Shown here: positions 32,469-41,215 of the stretch, piece by piece
Layout: each line of letters starts with the position of its first letter
How positions within the stretch are numbered: position 1 is the first letter of the stretch
Assembly: GCA_017631155.1 (NCBI GenBank)
Contig: JAGBTV010000008.1
Coordinates: 1 to 42,003, forward strand
DNA length: 42,003 nt
DNA from: Oscillospiraceae bacterium
GTDB lineage: Bacteria; Bacillota; Clostridia; Oscillospirales; Oscillospiraceae
Direction: 5' to 3'
The notes under the pieces: generated by a model
The model's database searches: none
The model's input: the letters and a program-made list of their open reading frames with translations, nothing else
What the model was told of the DNA's origin: nothing
Made by a program: the position numbers and the translations under genes

Positions 32469-33331
32469 GCTTCGCCCTGCTTTTCGTAGACATTGTATTC
32501 TTCCCAAATATGCTCCAAATTATTGAATGTTTTTGCCAATTCCTTCTCTTTTTTGGCTGCAATAGCCACAATTAGGGCATTGGTTACACTCATAGGCGCA
32601 ACAAGGGAATCCACCAAAGATACCATATCTCCCTTCGCCACCAAAACATGGTCACAGTTCTGTCCCAAGGGAGAAAGGCGGCTATCCGTCAGACCAACAA
32701 CCGTAGCACCGGTACTACGGCAATACTGAACACCCTTGACAGTGGTCGTGGAATACCGGGGGAAACTGTAAGCAATGACTGCATCACCGGGACCAACACC
32801 CACGATTTGTTCAAACATTTCACTGATACCCGAGGCGGTAACCACATGGACATCCCGGAACATATAGTTCAGATAGTATCCCAGGAAATTCGCCAGCACC
32901 GCAGTGGAGCGAACACCCAGAATATATACTCTGCGGGCATTTAAGATGGCATCCACAGCCGCACGAAACTCTTTGCGATCCACCGTTTCACCGGTTTGAC
33001 GCAGACGATCCATATCTGCCTGCAGAACCATAGAAAGAACATCCTGATCGCCAATACGGTCATTGGCCACTTCTATCCGCTGCACAGAGGTCAACCGATT
33101 GACTACCATTTTTTGCATTGCCTTTTGCAGGCTGGGGTATCCGTCAAAACCAAGTTCCACGGCAAATCGCACCACCGTAGACTCCGAAACACCGACAGTT
33201 TTACCCAAGCGGCTGGCTGTCATGAATGCAGCCTTATCGTAAGATTCTGTAATGTAGCGGGCTATCTGACGCTGACCTTTGGAAAAACTAGGCGCTTTAT
33301 TTTGCAAAAGCATTAAAATATCTTGATACAT
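32465..33331 (-). CDS. MurR/RpiR-family transcriptional regulator, 288 aa
   Basis: An N-terminal HTH_6 domain (1-80; SRLGKTVGVSESTVVRFAVELGFDGYPSLQ) is followed by a SIS phosphosugar-binding domain (about 120-250; RRVYILGVRSTAVLANFLGYYLN, DAVIAYSFPRYSTTTVKG). Such regulators sense sugar phosphates. It is coupled to the flavoprotein gene. A perfect inverted repeat between its promoter and start codon is the likely operator for self-control. GGAGAG precedes the ATG. Confidence 0.92.
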   Translation of the reverse strand: MYQDILMLLQNKAPSFSKGQRQIARYITESYDKAAFMTASRLGKTVGVSESTVVRFAVELGFDGYPSLQKAMQKMVVNRLTSVQRIEVANDRIGDQDVLSMVLQADMDRLRQTGETVDRKEFRAAVDAILNARRVYILGVRSTAVLANFLGYYLNYMFRDVHVVTASGISEMFEQIVGVGPGDAVIAYSFPRYSTTTVKGVQYCRSTGATVVGLTDSRLSPLGQNCDHVLVAKGDMVSLVDSLVAPMSVTNALIVAIAAKKEKELAKTFNNLEHIWEEYNVYEKQGEA

Positions 33332-33355
33332 GGCATTCTCTCCATATTTTCAGTA

Positions 33356-33416
33356 AAATGAAAGACATAAAATTTATTTCATTTTTCATCATAACAGATG
33401 TCTTGCATTTTTGCAA
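33356..33416 (-). promoter_or_regulatory. Promoter and probable operator of the RpiR-type regulator
   Basis: Minus strand TTGCAA (33416-33411), 17 bases, TATGAT (33393-33388). Downstream, AAATGAAA (33356-33363) and TTTCATTT (33377-33384) form a perfect inverted repeat, centred near the expected transcript start, where a bound dimer would block transcription. Confidence 0.7.
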
Positions 33417-33453
33417 GAACAAGAAGGAAAAATTGCAAAAATTGGTGGAGCTT

Positions 33454-34152
33454 TTACAGCCCCACCAATTCATCCTCTGTTAAGTACCGCCAAGCACCGG
33501 TCTTTAAGTTTCCAAGAGACAGCTTCCCTTCCCCAATTCGACGCAAACGGGTAACCTGCATCCCGGCAGTCTCACACATTCTGCGAACCTGGCGGTTGCG
33601 TCCCTCATGGATCGTCACCAAAAATTTCGCCCGGGTCCCCTCCGCACGAAGCAGCGTCACCTTAGGCGGTCGGATTCGGTAACCATCCAGTTCAATAGGA
33701 CGCCCCAGGAGTGCCGATGCAGCCTCGTGATATCCGGTAGTCCACACCTCATAGATCTTGGATATCTCCTGTTTAGGGTGCATCAGGCGGTTGGCAAAAG
33801 CACCGTCATTGGTCAAAAGGAGCAAGCCTTCCGAATCATAGTCCAATCTTCCCACAGGGTAGACCCGAACACCGCAGTCTTCCACCAACTGGGCAACTGT
33901 TGGCCGTCCTTTCTCGTCGCTGAGAGTCGTCACATAGCCACGGGGCTTATTCAGCATAATGTACACCGCTTTTCCGGGAGACGGAAGTTCCTTTCCGTCC
34001 ACCAGAATGCAGTCAATTTCCGGGTCAGCACTTTCCCCCAAAGCAGCAATCCGACCATTCACAGTAATTCTGCCTGCCTGGAGAAGTTCCTCCGCTTTCC
34101 GCCGGGAGGCGACGCCTCTGGCAGACAGTATTTTTTGTAGACGCTGCGTCAT
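33454..34152 (-). CDS. rluB: Ribosomal large-subunit pseudouridine synthase, RluB/RsuA family, 232 aa
   Basis: An S4 domain (RLQKILSARGVASRRKAEELLQAGRITVNG) precedes the catalytic domain, with the catalytic Asp in PVGRLDYDSEGLLLLTNDG and the KIYEVWTTG and HEGRNRQVRRMCE blocks. It would modify 23S rRNA. RluB rather than RsuA is chosen from the clostridial scpAB neighbourhood. GGAGGG precedes ATG 34152, whose ATGA overlaps the dacF stop. Confidence 0.9.
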   Translation of the reverse strand: MTQRLQKILSARGVASRRKAEELLQAGRITVNGRIAALGESADPEIDCILVDGKELPSPGKAVYIMLNKPRGYVTTLSDEKGRPTVAQLVEDCGVRVYPVGRLDYDSEGLLLLTNDGAFANRLMHPKQEISKIYEVWTTGYHEAASALLGRPIELDGYRIRPPKVTLLRAEGTRAKFLVTIHEGRNRQVRRMCETAGMQVTRLRRIGEGKLSLGNLKTGAWRYLTEDELVGL

Positions 34153-35240
34153 GGTGTCCCTCCAAATAACCGTTTCCAAAAACTGCGTTTTTGGATTTTC
34201 TCATATTCTACCGTCTGTCCGTATACCAAAGAGACTTTACCAACCACTTTGCCATCCAAACAAACATACCCTACCCCCGCTTCCTGGCCCTGTACAACAG
34301 GCGCATAGACAAAACCGGGGCCGGACAAAAGGATCTCCGGATTTTCCTCCGCAGTCAAAGGATATACAAAATCTTCTGCTGCCAACAGCTGCACCCGTTC
34401 TGATTCTCCGCCTAACACAGAAACTGTCCCCATACATTCCCCTTGCTCTACGATCTGATTGGGTGTATAGCGGGAAAAGCCTTCCTCCAACAAATTGCTG
34501 TGGTCTTGCCAGTCGTTTCCGTCATTGATGGTAACACAGATCAGCCGTCTGCCCTGCCGGGTTGCACTGGATACCAGGATGCGCCCGGCAGCTTTGGTGT
34601 ATCCGGTTTTCACGCCATCAGCACCGTCCACACGCCACAACAGTTTATTGTGGTTTTGCAGACCTCTGCCGCCAAAACGCACCGATTTGGTAGAAACAGT
34701 TTGATAAAAAATGGAATTTTTCATGGCGTAGGCCGCCAAAACTGCCAAGTCCCGGGCTGTTGAATAATGATTGGGGCTATCCAAGCCGTTAGGATTCTCA
34801 AAATGCGTTCCCTGTAACCCCAAACGGAAAGCCTTGTCATTCATCATCTGGACAAAGCCTTCTACTGTACCGCCACAGTAAATTGCTAAGGCAACGGCAG
34901 CATCATTTCCGGAAGAAAGCATCAGCCCGTACAAGAGCTCCTGCAAGGTCAGAACCTCGCCCTCACGCAGATACATGGATGACCCTTCGATGCCAACCGC
35001 TTCTGCCGGGATTTTCATTCTGTCCAGCACATTACACTGTTCACAAATCAGCAACGCTGTCATGATCTTAGTGGTACTGGCAATCAGGCTTCGGCTGTCA
35101 GCATCCTTTTCATACAGCAATCGGCCGGTATCGGCATCCATCAATACAGCCTTCTTAGCTGAAATCGCCCTTACTTCACAGGGCAAAAACAGAACGGTGG
35201 CTATGAGAACAGCCACCGTTCCTGAAAAAACACGTTTCAT
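34149..35240 (-). CDS. dacF: D-alanyl-D-alanine carboxypeptidase DacF-type, 363 aa
   Basis: A secreted, low-molecular-weight penicillin-binding protein that trims stem peptides. A signal peptide (about 1-25) is followed by the catalytic SxxK (IASTTKIMTAL), SGN (LSSGNDAAVAL) and KTG (GVKTGYTKAAG) motifs and a C-terminal PBP5_C-like domain. The scp-gerW-dacF setting and presence of sporulation genes suggest a role in vegetative wall or spore cortex. Codons 7-17 contain an 11-bp inverted repeat that could fold in the mRNA. Confidence 0.93.
   Translation of the reverse strand: MKRVFSGTVAVLIATVLFLPCEVRAISAKKAVLMDADTGRLLYEKDADSRSLIASTTKIMTALLICEQCNVLDRMKIPAEAVGIEGSSMYLREGEVLTLQELLYGLMLSSGNDAAVALAIYCGGTVEGFVQMMNDKAFRLGLQGTHFENPNGLDSPNHYSTARDLAVLAAYAMKNSIFYQTVSTKSVRFGGRGLQNHNKLLWRVDGADGVKTGYTKAAGRILVSSATRQGRRLICVTINDGNDWQDHSNLLEEGFSRYTPNQIVEQGECMGTVSVLGGESERVQLLAAEDFVYPLTAEENPEILLSGPGFVYAPVVQGQEAGVGYVCLDGKVVGKVSLVYGQTVEYEKIQKRSFWKRLFGGTP
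35192..35221. repeat. 11-bp inverted repeat within the dacF signal-peptide codons
   Basis: GAACGGTGGCT (35192-35202) and its exact inverse (35211-35221) flank 8 bases, about 20 bases into dacF. A hairpin here could slow early translation; no further evidence. Confidence 0.45.
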
Positions 35241-35281
35241 CTTTTCTCACCCACGGATAGCTTTTCCGGGGCGGCAACGGA

Positions 35282-35674
35282 TTATTCAGCGTTCTTTTTC
35301 TTTCTTGAGTCAAAATACGAGGCAATTTGCTCCAACACATCAGGTACCTGCTCCACAATGCGATCCGCTGTGGTGCTGGGAGGTACTGCAACAGGAAGCA
35401 TCCGAACAGTTCCTTCCTTGATAACCATAAAAGCAATCGGAGTCACTTTGACGCCGCCAAAGGCACCGCCGCCAAAGGGGTTTTCCTGCTTGTTCGCATT
35501 TTTGGATACATAGTCACTGCCACCGCCGCCAAAGCCAACACTGACCTTGGAAATGGGAATGAGGGTAATACCATCCGCCGTAGTAATGGGATCGCCAATC
35601 ACAGAATTGACATCTACCAATTCCCGAATCTTTGCAATGGTATTTTCCAACATATTGGGTAAATTCTTACTCAT
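35282..35674 (-). CDS. ytfJ: GerW/YtfJ-family sporulation protein, 130 aa
   Basis: The family is needed for spore germination in Bacillus. NSVIGDPITTADGITLIPISKVSVGFGGGGSDY is the family signature, followed by a second Gly-rich block (NPFGGGAFGGVKVTPIAFMVI). Length as expected. It lies between scpB and dacF, an arrangement common in clostridia. Confidence 0.93.
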   Translation of the reverse strand: MSKNLPNMLENTIAKIRELVDVNSVIGDPITTADGITLIPISKVSVGFGGGGSDYVSKNANKQENPFGGGAFGGVKVTPIAFMVIKEGTVRMLPVAVPPSTTADRIVEQVPDVLEQIASYFDSRKKKNAE

Positions 35675-35723
35675 TTCACAGCACCGCCTTGTCTTAAGTT
35701 AATGATTGGTTATTGATTCACAC

Positions 35724-36305
35724 TCAGCTCTGCTGCGTTTCCTCTGTTTGGATCTGCAGCTGATCGGGATCCTGGTCCAAAGGCTCACCGAAGTTCACCT
35801 TTTCAATAGGGGGCAGATCCTCCAAAGATTTCAAGCCAAATGTACGCAGAAAATCCGGTGTGGTTTTATACTGAATGGGTCTGCCGGGCACATTCAATCT
35901 TCCTGCTTCTTCGATCAGCTTTTTGTTCAGCAGCGCGCCCACAGAATAGGAACTGTCCACGCCTCGAATCTGCTCCACCAACGCTTTTGTTGCCGGCTGG
36001 TAGTATGCAACAATCGTCAGTGTTTCCAGCTGAGAAGACGATAACTTAGGAGGTTTCCGAGTCTCCAGAGCCTTACTGACATAGTCAGCCATTTCACCGG
36101 AAGAAACCATTTGATAACCATTTTCCAGTTTTAAGACCCGAATTCCCCGGCGTTCAAAAGCCAAGTTATTGGCAAGCTCGTCAGCAGCCTTTATGATCTC
36201 ATCCGGATCAATCTCCAACACCTCGGACAAGCGACTGACTTCGATCCGTTCTCCGGAGGCAAAGAGGATCGCTTCAATCACCCTCTGCAATTCATTGGAA
36301 TCCAT
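35724..36305 (-). CDS. scpB: Segregation and condensation protein B, 193 aa
   Basis: Kleisin-associated winged-helix partner of ScpA in the SMC complex. VIEAILFASGERIEVSRLSEVL, YVSKALETRKPPKLSSSQLETLTIVAYYQPATKALVEQIRGVDS and LLNKKLIEEAGRLNVPGRPIQYKTT are the family blocks. Starts inside scpA (14-base overlap). A short acidic tail follows the core. Confidence 0.97.
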   Translation of the reverse strand: MDSNELQRVIEAILFASGERIEVSRLSEVLEIDPDEIIKAADELANNLAFERRGIRVLKLENGYQMVSSGEMADYVSKALETRKPPKLSSSQLETLTIVAYYQPATKALVEQIRGVDSSYSVGALLNKKLIEEAGRLNVPGRPIQYKTTPDFLRTFGLKSLEDLPPIEKVNFGEPLDQDPDQLQIQTEETQQS

Positions 36306-37101
36306 CGTCTTTCACCTCCAAATTAACCTTGGCTTCATCCACCAAACGAATATTGGGATTCTCGCCGGTAATATCATCCTCCAGGGATACAGAGCCTGTT
36401 TTGCACATTTCCAGTACAGAAATAAAGGTTGCAACCACCTCAGAACGGGTTTTGTTGCCTTTGAAAAGATTCTTTAGCCTCTCCACGCCCCGCAGAACCA
36501 GCCGCCGCAGAATCTCAACAGTCTTTTTGCCCACAGGATACCGTTCGCGGCCTACAATTCCCTTAAAGTTAACAGTAGGGGGCGGCAGTCTTCTTTGATT
36601 CCGTTCGGAAATATTATCCAGAGCCTGCAAAAGATCCGCTGTTTCGTGCTGATAGCGGTAGGACTGCTCCTTAGGCAGCGGCTCCGGCTCCTTAGTAAAC
36701 AGGCATCGACCGATCTCGTTGCGGGGCTCCAGCCAGGTAATGGCGGTACGGATCTGCTCCATGGCCTCTTTGCGTTGCCGCTCGATCAGAGATTGGCGGA
36801 GCATATCCAGTTCGCTTTCCGCTTCCGCCTGTTCTGCCGCGGAAAGGAGCATTTTGGTCTTAATGAGCATCAAATGGGATGCCATGGTAATAAACTCACT
36901 GGCAATCTCCATATCCAAACGTTTCATTTCCTCCAAGTAGGCAAGATACTGCTCCAAAATGGCGGTAATGGAAACATCCTGGATCTCTATTTTATTCTTG
37001 CTCAGCAGCAGAAATATGACATCCAGAGGACCTTCAAAATCCTCCATCTGCTCTGTGCGGGTGTGGACGATTCCCTCCAGACGATATTGCGGCTGTCCCA
37101 T
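36292..37101 (-). CDS. scpA: Segregation and condensation protein A, 269 aa
   Basis: Kleisin of the SMC-ScpAB complex that organises and separates chromosomes. DFEGPLDVIFLLLSKNKIEIQDVSITAILEQYLAYLE is the SMC-binding N-terminal motif; ASEFITMASHLMLIKTKMLL follows, and the C-terminal winged helix ends with TRSEVVATFISVLEMCKTGSVSLED. It has a weak site (GGGGAT) and appears to head the scpA-scpB-ytfJ-dacF-rluB unit. Confidence 0.97.
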   Translation of the reverse strand: MGQPQYRLEGIVHTRTEQMEDFEGPLDVIFLLLSKNKIEIQDVSITAILEQYLAYLEEMKRLDMEIASEFITMASHLMLIKTKMLLSAAEQAEAESELDMLRQSLIERQRKEAMEQIRTAITWLEPRNEIGRCLFTKEPEPLPKEQSYRYQHETADLLQALDNISERNQRRLPPPTVNFKGIVGRERYPVGKKTVEILRRLVLRGVERLKNLFKGNKTRSEVVATFISVLEMCKTGSVSLEDDITGENPNIRLVDEAKVNLEVKDDGFQ

Positions 37102-37216
37102 ACTTTATCCCCGATCTATACATACCCATAATATTTTTAGTATTATACCACCACTTGCCTGTTTATGCAATACTTTCCCATAATTTTAGCTAAGATTCCC
37201 TTTCCGTACACCGTCC

Positions 37217-37245
37217 TTGCGTAATGAAGAAAAATATTGTATAAT
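37217..37245 (+). promoter_or_regulatory. Promoter of the nucleoside kinase gene
   Basis: TTGCGT (37217-37222), 17 bases, TATAAT (37240-37245). Confidence 0.75.
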
Positions 37246-37308
37246 TCAAGAACAAAATCACCCTGCACCGCATATCTTATTTGGAGCAGAACAAAAAGGA
37301 GGCAGCTT

Positions 37309-39009
37309 ATGGAACTAACCATCGATGGCAGAAAAATCACTGTGAAGCCCGGGCAATCCTTACTGGATGCTGTGAAAGCATTGGGCCTTCTGACAGGCAA
37401 ACTTTCTCTGGATCCACTGGCTGCCAAAATTGCCGGTGAAGTCTTTACCTTAAACTATATCCCTGTCCGTCAGCAGGAGATCACACCGGAGCGCACCTCT
37501 ATGCGCCGAGCTATGGCGGCTTCCGGTGGCACCGTAAAACTGCTGCGCTACAGCGATCCCACCGGCAAGGATGCCTATACCCGCACCGCCCAATTTGTTC
37601 TCTTTCTTGCTTTGGAGCAGCTTTGGCCCCAGGCCCACGCCAGAATGGACTGCACCGTCGGCTCCGGTCTTTACATCCGCGTCCGTGGCGCAGAGGATTT
37701 CTCCGCCCTTAGGCTAAAAGAACATGTAAAGTCTTTGGTCGCCCAAGATATCCCCCTGTGCCGCTGTCGGTGGCAGACGGAAGAAGCCATTGGGTATTTT
37801 TCCGCCAAAGGTCATGAGGATAAGGCAGAGCTGCTCCGCTGGCGTCCGCTTCCCTACTTTGATGTCTATACCCACGGGAACTTTGCGGATTATTACTACG
37901 GAGAAATAGCACCATCCACCGGTTTTCTCCGTGTTTGGGATATCCGGGAAGCTAAAGACGGATTTCTGTTCATTTTCCCGGATGACAATCACCCCGACCA
38001 GGTGGCAGAGTATCAGGATATGCCAAACTTTCTGTCGGTTTGCACGGAAGGCGAACGCTGGTGCGAGCTGATGAAGTGCGAGACAGTTGCCGATTTGAAC
38101 CGCAGAGTGGAAAGTGGGCAAATCCGGGATCTGATCCGGGTCAATGAAGCACTCCACGAAAAGCGGTACTCCCAAGTTGCGGATATGATCTGTCAAAGAA
38201 ATGCCCAGGCTGTCATGCTGGCAGGCCCCAGCTCCTCGGGAAAAACCACCTCGGCAAACCGTCTTGCCACACAGCTGAAAGTCCACGGAAAAGATCCCAT
38301 TCTCTTAAGCTTGGACGATTACTACATTGACCGGGATCTTATCCCCTTTGGTCCGGACGGAAAAAGAGATTTTGAGCACATCAACACCATTGATACCGAT
38401 CTTTTTGGAAAGCACTTGGTAAAGCTTCTGTCCGGGGAATCGGTGGAACTGCCCAGTTTTGATTTCAAAGCCGGAAAACGCCGGTATAACGGACATACTT
38501 TACAGCTTCGTGAAAACTCCGTTATTATTGTGGAGGGACTGCACGGGCTGAATCCGGTGCTTCTGCCGCCGGAGCTGGATCGCAACCGGGTTTTCAGAAT
38601 GTATGTCAGTCCCCTACTGCCCCTGAACCTGGATGACCACAATCGCATCCCCACCAGCCTTCTTCGTCTGCTTCGGAGGATCGTCCGGGACTACGAGACC
38701 CGGGGCACCTCTGTGGAGGGAACCATCGCCATGTGGGATTTGGTACGCCGTGGCGAAAAGCTATGGATCTTCCCCTTCCAGGAAAGCGCCGATGTTATTT
38801 TTAACAGCTCCACCCTTTATGAGCTGGCAGTTTTGAAAAAGCATATTTTCCCACTTTTGACCCGGGTTCCCCCGGAGGATCCCGGCTACGACAGTGTTCA
38901 GGCCATTGTAAAAATTCTCAACTTTATCCGGGAAGCCGATGTGGATGACGAAATCCCGCCCACCAGTCTGGTTAGAGAATTTATTGGCGGAAATGCCTTT
39001 TATCGTTAA
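37309..39009 (+). CDS. TGS-domain uridine kinase-like nucleoside kinase, 566 aa
   Basis: An N-terminal TGS-like domain (1-60) and a ThrRS-like second domain (about 60-270; VYTHGNFADYYYGEIAPSTGFLRVWDI) precede a uridine-kinase P-loop domain with LAGPSSSGKTTSANRLA (Walker A 306-313), SLDDYYIDRD, FDFKAGKRR and VIIVEGLHGLNP. This is the clostridial/Thermotoga-type nucleoside kinase fused to threonyl-tRNA-synthetase-like domains; it probably phosphorylates uridine or cytidine. AAAGGAGG precedes ATG 37309. Strong promoter and terminator make it a single-gene unit. Confidence 0.9.
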   Translation: MELTIDGRKITVKPGQSLLDAVKALGLLTGKLSLDPLAAKIAGEVFTLNYIPVRQQEITPERTSMRRAMAASGGTVKLLRYSDPTGKDAYTRTAQFVLFLALEQLWPQAHARMDCTVGSGLYIRVRGAEDFSALRLKEHVKSLVAQDIPLCRCRWQTEEAIGYFSAKGHEDKAELLRWRPLPYFDVYTHGNFADYYYGEIAPSTGFLRVWDIREAKDGFLFIFPDDNHPDQVAEYQDMPNFLSVCTEGERWCELMKCETVADLNRRVESGQIRDLIRVNEALHEKRYSQVADMICQRNAQAVMLAGPSSSGKTTSANRLATQLKVHGKDPILLSLDDYYIDRDLIPFGPDGKRDFEHINTIDTDLFGKHLVKLLSGESVELPSFDFKAGKRRYNGHTLQLRENSVIIVEGLHGLNPVLLPPELDRNRVFRMYVSPLLPLNLDDHNRIPTSLLRLLRRIVRDYETRGTSVEGTIAMWDLVRRGEKLWIFPFQESADVIFNSSTLYELAVLKKHIFPLLTRVPPEDPGYDSVQAIVKILNFIREADVDDEIPPTSLVREFIGGNAFYR

Positions 39010-39027
39010 AAGAATCTACAAAACATC

Positions 39028-39070
39028 AAACGGCACCTGTAAAAACAGGTGCCGTTTCCTATTATTTTTC
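39028..39070. terminator. Terminator between the kinase and metA
   Basis: A perfect 13-bp stem AAACGGCACCTGT (39028-39040) with 39045-39057 around AAAA. Weak T-tracts lie on both sides between convergent genes. Confidence 0.75.
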
Positions 39071-39985
39071 ACCAATGGACATAATGTCATAGGGTGTGGT
39101 TTGATAGACAAAGTAGTTGAGCCAGTTGGAGAACAACAGATTTGCGTGGCTGCGCCAACGAACGATGGGCTCTTTGGTATCATCGTCATCGGGAAAATAA
39201 TTCTCCGGCACATGGATGGGCAAGCCCTGATTCTTATCCCGCAGATATTCCCTATTCAGGGTGTCCTGATCGTACTCAGAATGACCGGTCACAAAGATCT
39301 GTCGGCCGCCTTTATTCATCACAGCATATACACCGGCTTTTTCCGAAGAAGCAATGATCTTCAGTTCCGGTACTGCCTCAATATCTGCCCGGTCTACTGT
39401 GGTGTGCCGGGAATGGGGTACCCAGAAGATATCGTCGAAGCCCCGGAGCAGAATGGCCCGTTTATAGTCTGCCGTATGAGGGAATACGCCAAACAACTTC
39501 TCCTCCATGGTGTGCTTGTTGATTCCATAGTGGTAATAAAGTCCGGCCTGCGCACCCCAGCAAATATGGAAAGTGGAATGAACATGGGTCTTGCTCCACT
39601 CCATAATCTCACAAAGCTCCGGCCAATAGTCAACATCCTCAAAAGGCATCAACTCCACCGGCGCACCGGTAATCACCATGCCGTCAAACTTTCGATGCTT
39701 CAATTCTTCAAAGCTTTTATAAAAAGAAAGCATATGATCGGCCGACACATTTTTGGGTTGGTGGGATGTGGTATGCATCAGTTCCAAATTTACCTGCAGC
39801 GGAGTATTGCCCAACAGGCGGCTTAACTGGGTTTCTGTCACGATCTTGGTAGGCATCAAATTCAGCAAAACGATCTCCAGCGGGCGGATATCCTGGGTAA
39901 TGGCCCGGTCCTGCTGCATAACAAATATATTCTCCTGCTGTAAGGCTGCGGCTGCAGGCAGGTCGTTGGGAATCCGAATAGGCAA
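39062..39985 (-). CDS. metA: Homoserine O-acetyltransferase (MetA family), 307 aa
   Basis: Activates homoserine for methionine synthesis. [44 protein letters not shown], the catalytic Cys in [16 protein letters not shown], and VPHSRHTT are family blocks. Glu follows GAPV ([15 protein letters not shown]), the residue that in Bacillus cereus MetA selects acetyl-CoA; E. coli has Gly there and uses succinyl-CoA. I place the start at TTG 39985, giving MPIRIPN as in relatives with AGAGGTG 6 bases upstream; the GTG at 39994 is too close to that site. Confidence 0.92.
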   Translation of the reverse strand: MPIRIPNDLPAAAALQQENIFVMQQDRAITQDIRPLEIVLLNLMPTKIVTETQLSRLLGNTPLQVNLELMHTTSHQPKNVSADHMLSFYKSFEELKHRKFDGMVITGAPVELMPFEDVDYWPELCEIMEWSKTHVHSTFHICWGAQAGLYYHYGINKHTMEEKLFGVFPHTADYKRAILLRGFDDIFWVPHSRHTTVDRADIEAVPELKIIASSEKAGVYAVMNKGGRQIFVTGHSEYDQDTLNREYLRDKNQGLPIHVPENYFPDDDDTKEPIVRWRSHANLLFSNWLNYFVYQTTPYDIMSIGEK

Positions 39986-40020
39986 AATACTCACCTCTTA
40001 GTTCTGTGTTTTGATACATT

Positions 40021-41007
40021 CTATCCCAAGGTGTCCATTTTGTCAATTCTTGTTCCCTGATAATAATATAAAAGAATCTGTGCATAGGAATTGCCTGCTG
40101 TCGCCATGGCATCTGCACCATACTGACTCATCCCCACCCGATGGCCGTGTCCCCATGTAGTTAACAAAATTCCCTCGGGTTTAACTGTTACAGAAAATGC
40201 CGTAGAATTCAATTCCAATAACTTACGAAGCTCCACACCGGTAAAACGGCAGCCCCCTATGGTCAGTGCCGCCACACCGCCGCCTTCGGTATAAGTAACC
40301 CCCCGAATCCAGCTTTCCGGCCCACCATGAAGCCCAATACCCAACCGGTCTTCTAAAATATCTTTGCTAAAAAACACCTCTGCAGTATATTTGGCAGCAT
40401 GTTCCTCCCCGGGACTGTCTACCGACTGCAGATACGGCACATCTCCGCCCCAAACAGCTGCCGCATCCTCCGTTCTGCCCCCGGAACAGGAAAAATAAGT
40501 GGCTTCAATCAGCGCGCCTTCATAGGTCAGAACTTGTCCGACCGTCTGCTCTACTGCACTACGAATCTTACTAAGATTTTCCTCTGTTCCGCCTCTGGCC
40601 AGGTAGCTCTCCGGAGAAACATAGGCTTGACAGCAGCCGGAATCTACACAAACTGCCCCCATGGGATGACGAATCCCCTCTTCTTCCCGTTTCAGCGTAT
40701 AGGTTCGCGCTACCACCGCCTGTGCTTTTAGCGCCTCCGTTTCAAAATCCGCAGGCATTTCCCCTAAAACAACACCAACCACATAGGTTTCCAACTCCAT
40801 AGGTGCGATTGAGCCATCCAAATGCTGCACATAAATTTGCTTCGATTGCGGAGAAATAACGGAAGGTTCTGATGACTGGGTCGGCTGCGTAATTTCCGGC
40901 AAGTCAACAAATCTTGACTTTCGCTTCTGCTCAAAATGCAGTAAAAGCGACGGTGCCAGTGCTCCCAAAAGAAACGCTGCCATCAGTTGTCTGACTTTTG
41001 GATTCAT
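40021..41007 (-). CDS. spoIID: Stage II sporulation protein D (SpoIID/LytB), 328 aa
   Basis: A membrane-anchored lytic transglycosylase that thins septal peptidoglycan so the mother cell can engulf the forespore. A single N-terminal helix (MAAFLLGALAPSLLLHF) is followed by the SpoIID domain: LEGYVVGVV-like LETYVVGVVLGEMPADFETEALKAQAVVARTYTL, SCSGGRTEDAAAVWGG and GHGHRVGMSQYGA. GGGAGGG lies 6 bases before ATG 41007. It indicates that the host sporulates. A CATACAAAC element at 41126-41118 recalls a SigE -10, with no good -35. Confidence 0.93.
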   Translation of the reverse strand: MNPKVRQLMAAFLLGALAPSLLLHFEQKRKSRFVDLPEITQPTQSSEPSVISPQSKQIYVQHLDGSIAPMELETYVVGVVLGEMPADFETEALKAQAVVARTYTLKREEEGIRHPMGAVCVDSGCCQAYVSPESYLARGGTEENLSKIRSAVEQTVGQVLTYEGALIEATYFSCSGGRTEDAAAVWGGDVPYLQSVDSPGEEHAAKYTAEVFFSKDILEDRLGIGLHGGPESWIRGVTYTEGGGVAALTIGGCRFTGVELRKLLELNSTAFSVTVKPEGILLTTWGHGHRVGMSQYGADAMATAGNSYAQILLYYYQGTRIDKMDTLG

Positions 41008-41154
41008 GGACATCCCTCCCGGCTTCATTGTAGCAAGCCTTTCCGGCGGAATCTGCCGCAGGATGTCAGAAGAAAAAACAAGAATATTCACACCGAAACA
41101 TCCCATTTGTCCCAAATGTTTGTATGGAATTTCTTTCAATTTGTAACCACCTTC

Positions 41155-41183
41155 TTGACAGACAACACGCAGACAGCTATAAT
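41155..41183 (+). promoter_or_regulatory. Promoter of the membrane-anchored repeat-protein gene
   Basis: TTGACA (41155-41160), 17 bases, TATAAT (41178-41183): perfect consensus, 32 bases before the ATG. Confidence 0.88.
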
Positions 41184-41215
41184 TTATATTAGATTGATGC
41201 GAAACGGAGATAAAT

